DNA of 64,000 nucleotides from Brachionus koreanus (Eukaryota; Rotifera; Eurotatoria; Ploima; Brachionidae). The translations under genes were made by a program, and so were the position numbers. Every line of letters starts with the position of its first letter. The first letter of the stretch is position 1. Positions 60,495 to 64,000 of the stretch are shown here, in pieces. The stretch is from assembly GCA_016987375.1 (NCBI GenBank), contig PJRA01000077.1, positions 1,125,550 to 1,189,549 on the forward strand. The letters run 5' to 3'. Below the pieces are notes generated by a model that saw nothing but the letters and a program-made list of their open reading frames with translations, had not been told where the DNA came from and searched no databases.

Positions 60495-60926
60495 CAGTGC
60501 TGATTTGACACTAGTTTTTTACGTAAAATTACCACTTTTTTAGTAAATTTTCGTACTTTTACACTGGTAAGGTAATTTTACGTTAATTTATAAAAAATTA
60601 TGATTTGACCAGTCATTAAAATTAAGCTGATTTATTAATAATCAGTTTATTCAGTATAGTAGAATATTTTTTTACTGTATTTTTCGTATTTTTTCAAAAA
60701 AATTTACGAAAAAAATGTTAATTATTTTTAAAAAAAATTTTTTGTTTTTGTGAATTGTCCAAAAATTTTTTAAAAAATTGCTTGAAAATTGGCTTTTTTA
60801 GCCCTCTTGTTTTTATCAGTTTTGAAATTTATTCGTAAAAAATTTTAGAAAAAAGTGGTAATTTTACATAAATTTTCGGAATTTTACGTAGAAAACGGTA
60901 AAAACCTTAGTTTCAAATCAGCACTG
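60495..60926. mobile_element. 432-bp TA-flanked MITE with CAGTGCTGATTTGA ends
   Basis: CAGTGCTGATTTGA is present at both ends in inverted orientation. A looser continuation follows (ACTA, then ACGTAAAATTACCACTTTTT-type words on both sides). TA flanks at 60493-60494 and 60927-60928 point to the Tc1/mariner group. There is no open frame inside. Confidence 0.78.
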
Positions 60927-61050
60927 TAAATAAAATTTTTTTGAAAACATTATCTTTAACTAGTGGATTTGTTACTAATTAATTTTTGTATATTAAAGTT
61001 AATCTCATAACAATTAATCTCGTCATAATAGACATTGTCAATTATGCTAA

Positions 61051-61267
61051 CACTAGAAGCATCAAACGAGTCAAAATGACTCGTTTGAAAAATTTTTAAA
61101 TTCTCATATCTTTTGAATGGATTTTTCAAATAAATATATCTTTTTTGAATTATGTAGATTTTGAAATTTTCTTTAAAAAATGATATTACTTTATAAAATT
61201 ATTTTAGTTTTTTTATAAAACTATGAATTTAAAAAAACCTGAAAAAAAATGCTTGGTGCTTTTAGTG
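61051..61267. mobile_element. 217-bp MITE with CACTAGAAGCA ends at a TTAA-like site
   Basis: Left end CACTAGAAGCATCAAACGAG; inverted right end CACTAAAAGCACCAAGCATT. Flanks are CTAA (61047-61050) and TTAA (61268-61271). A second copy, truncated, lies at 55333-55493. The left part contains a short palindrome ACGAGTCAAAATGACTCGT. Confidence 0.75.
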
Positions 61268-61373
61268 TTAAAGGACAAACCTTCTGTCTAGATTCTCATA
61301 TGACTTTTCCTTACTGAATTTATTTTACCATAATGAGTAAATAAAATTTAGCAAAAACAAAAGCAAATTTCAT

Positions 61374-61497
61374 TGATGCCATCAAATTTGTAACTTTTTG
61401 AGATGAGGCTGAGGTGGAGGTTCAAGTTTTATTATCTAGAAAATTTTTCGAAAAATTCTCAGTCTCATCTTTGAATGTTACAAATTTGATGGCATCA
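61374..61497. repeat. 124-bp hairpin with about 40-bp arms
   Basis: TGATGCCATCAAATTTGTAA at the left is the inverted match of TTACAAATTTGATGGCATCA at the right. Pairing continues with GATGAGGCTGAG / CTCAGTCTCATC. It is probably a small MITE. No clear target duplication was seen. Confidence 0.7.
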
Positions 61498-61614
61498 CTG
61501 TATAATGAAATTCTAAAATCTCAAGCAAAAAATATCACATATTTTTTTATATAAAGCTCAATATAAATACAAAATCCAAATCAAATTTTTAAGTACTTAA
61601 TAAAATAGAGTTAA

Positions 61615-62030
61615 ATGATAAAGCTTGGGGGATACTGTCCATGTGAACAAATAACTTGTTATGAAGTAGAAAATACTGAAAAGATAGATAAGATTTTGAT
61701 AAAAAAACAGCAGCCGACTTTTATTAGGTCTAAAAAACTTGAAATTATGGGGGAAAAATGGTATAAAGATCATATTAGATCCAAAATATCATTGCGAATT
61801 AAGTCCTATTGAGGGCCTAATATGGTGTTGTCTTAAATAAAATATTCGTTCTTGAATAGATCAGAATTTTGATAAAATTAAAGAATTTATTGATGATGCG
61901 AAGAAAGATATTTTAAAAAATTTCTTTCTTTTTTATTTGGAAAACTAGCTCAAAGATTTTGCAGCTCGGTTGATGCTTATTACAAGGGATCAGCCTATGG
62001 TGAATTACTAAAGGCATATTTTCAGGAATA
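61615..62030 (+). pseudogene. DDE transposase C-terminal relic (IS630/Tc1-like)
   Basis: After an open frame at 61615-61812, the shifted reading LDPKYHCELSPIEGLIWCCL matches the catalytic block of IS630/Tc1-type DDE enzymes, where the final Glu lies in xxLNPIExxW. It is followed by NFDKIKEFIDDAKKDI and RFCSSVDAYYKGSAYGELLK, a tail typical of the DDE_3 group. Stops and shifts mark it as dead. Confidence 0.65.
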
Positions 62031-62649
62031 ACTAACACGAATCATCAACAATATTTAAAAAATAAAATTCAATACTATAATTAATTGAATGTATTTTTTT
62101 GAGTAATATTTTTTAAAAATTTCATAATTTTTTTTTGAAAATTGGACCATTTTTGAGCGATTTTAAAATTTCTTTAACAAAAAGACAAAAAAATAAAACC
62201 ATAGTTTTGTTCAGAATTTTGTCTAATTTCAGAATTTGGATAAAAGTACATAAGTTAAGGGTTTGCAAAAAGTAATTATCGAAAAATTTAAGAATGTAAG
62301 TAAAAATTAAAAGATAAAAATTTTTTTTGAAAAATTTAATAGTGATATTATTCTGATATAAAAAGGCTTAAAAAATAAATTTATACAAGGCTGTAAAGTT
62401 TCAGACTGACCAAGTCAAAAAAATAATTTTTGATCAGAATCTGAAGATAGTGTGTAAATTTTTTATCGCTCAAACTTTATGCTTTAAATCATCTATCATT
62501 TTATATGAAATCTAATTAGAAGCAAAAGAAAATTTAACAAAAATAAATCGTTTTTTAAATTTAAAATTTAATAATCAGTCAATAATACTTTATAGAATAT
62601 ACTTTATATTCTTGAAAATGATTCATTGCAATGAAAGAGAATGGAGTTG

Positions 62650-63470
62650 TTGTTTTAACATACTGATAAAACTATTTAACATACAGACAAAACTTTTCAG
62701 TTTACCAATTTTTCATCACAACATACTTGCATTTTTAACATACAAAAAACTTTAATAACATCATACTTAAATCTTTTTAACACACTTAAAATTAATATAG
62801 AAATGAACAAAATTTTATAAGTTTAAAAAAATGGAAAAAATATATCGTTTATAAGACAAACCGAACATATCAAAAACGCAAAAAAAATTAAAAAAGATTA
62901 AACGATGTGGATGCAGACCTAGAAGATAATTCAACTAAAATAAAGCAAATGCAAACAATTCGCTAACAAACACTCTAAATATGAATTTTTTGTGCAAGTA
63001 AATGAGTATTACTTCCCTTTGAAAGGCAGTGATGAGATCTTAAAGCATTGATCTTAAAGCTCATTATTGCTATGTAAATACCTTTTTAAATTTAAAATAT
63101 GTGGTCATCTGTTGACTATAAGATACTTAAAAGAGTCTAAAAAGTTCGTGAAAAAACCCAAACGTGGTAGTCAAATAAAAGTAGCAAGTGCATTGATAAA
63201 AAATTGAAATTAAACTAAATATATTTTTTAAAAAAATTTCTTAAATTTACAAAAATTTAATTCAAATTTTATGTAAAAAAAATCAAAAATTTTTATCAAA
63301 TAAATTTTTTATTTAAAAATTGAGTATGTTAAATAATTTTTCGGTTTTTTAAAAAGGGAGGATTTTGTTTTTCAGAAGAAAATATGCTAAAAAGTAAAGT
63401 ATGCTGAGAAGAAAAATAGGCATGCTGAAAAGTTTTAAAAGATTTAAAAGTATGTTAGTCATGTAGACCC
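62650..63470. mobile_element. Candidate element bounded by subterminal AACATAC arrays
   Basis: Several copies of AACATAC (62655, 62680, 62721, 62738) face several copies of GTATGTT/GTATGCT (63324, 63400, 63452) in inverted order. AAAACTTTTCAG occurs near both arrays in inverted orientation. Repeated subterminal motifs are typical of hAT, CACTA and Mutator elements. Between them broken frames give peptides such as FVKKPKRGSQIKVASALIKN, with no clear family. No exact terminus or target duplication was found. Confidence 0.4.
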
Positions 63471-63479
63471 AAAGAGAAT

Positions 63480-64000
63480 TCATCCCTGTGGTTTTAAGCA
63501 TAATTTAAACAATTTCTAAATCCGAAGCATTTGGTTGCTTCCAGTTGATAAAGCGAATGTTTTTTAATACGATCAAATATTATCAACAATTTTAGATAAA
63601 AAAATATTTAAGAAATGATGAGGAAGGGACTGTGCCGATTGAAATTGAAGCCGAGTGACAAAAATGAGCTTCAAACACTTTGATGATACTTATTGTAATT
63701 TTTCTATTACTAGATATCACTTTTATGATAATAAAACACTATTTTTCTTTTTATTTAGTATATATTTTTATTGAAACCAAATAATAAAAAACTTTATATA
63801 CTTATTTTGATGCTAAAAACAAAATGAAAAATGTATTTTTTATAAATAATTTTTTTTTTATTTTTTTAAAAAATAAAAAATTAATTTTTATTTCTTACTT
63901 TAAAATCGAATCTTGATGACGCATTAAACTAAGGCTCTCAGTGTATGATGCGGACTTAAACGCGTGATTACCCTATTAGAGCATGCGCTCAAAGTTAACA
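63480..64000. other. Terminal intergenic stretch, nothing identified
   Basis: AT-rich, with no open frame or repeat that I can support. The last about 80 bases are richer in GC and may begin another feature beyond the window. Confidence 0.4.

Noticed and set aside
1..64000. CRISPR arrays, operons, prokaryotic promoters or phage genes
   Set aside because: The genes are eukaryotic with spliceosomal introns; no regularly spaced repeat array was seen.

Overview
This is a strongly AT-rich animal (metazoan) genomic window with three assembly gaps (604, 764 and 22 N). The genes are eukaryotic, split by GT-AG introns that are often only 45-70 bp long, with transposon relics filling the larger introns and the intergenic DNA. 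The gene set (ryanodine receptor, JKAMP, a CNBD2-like protein, TPX2, NOXRED1, a MAP4K3/5-type kinase) is typical of bilaterians. The base composition and tiny introns would suit a monogonont rotifer or a similar small spiralian, but that taxon is an inference.

Layout. Positions 254-32751 (minus strand) hold one complete ryanodine receptor gene. I could join 35 exons with compatible phases into 5,094 codons plus a stop. Its largest introns carry a decayed gag-like retroelement, a 78-bp hAT-type MITE with a perfect 8-bp target duplication, a MULE-type element with a broken zinc finger, a Tigger/pogo transposase fragment, a pogo-type terminus entering the first gap, a 526-bp TA-flanked element and a dead mariner. 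About 660 bp upstream, on the plus strand, lies a complete six-exon JKAMP gene (33410-34643), so the two genes share a divergent promoter region. Then, all on the minus strand, come a CNBD2-like gene (36513-39978, seven exons, second gap in an intron), a short TPX2 gene (43687-44782, two exons), NOXRED1 (47468-48912, four exons) and a MAP4K3/5-type kinase (49249-57569, about 12 exons, third gap inside a foldback repeat in an intron). From 57570 to the end I see no convincing host gene, only a nest of transposon debris: a PIF1/Helitron-type helicase fragment, a near-perfect 75-bp inverted repeat, TA- and TTAA-flanked MITEs, a DDE transposase tail and an array of short subterminal motifs.

The genes do not form a pathway. 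RyR and JKAMP both concern the endoplasmic reticulum (calcium release; ER-associated degradation), which gives the shared promoter mild interest. NOXRED1 and MAP4K lie 336 bp apart in tandem. I did not find a novel multi-gene system. The most noteworthy items are several families of short nonautonomous elements ending in CACTAGAA or CACTCAAA next to TTAA, a 4.7-kb intronless exon inside an otherwise finely split RyR, intact EF-hand loops in RyR, and an unusually short TPX2.
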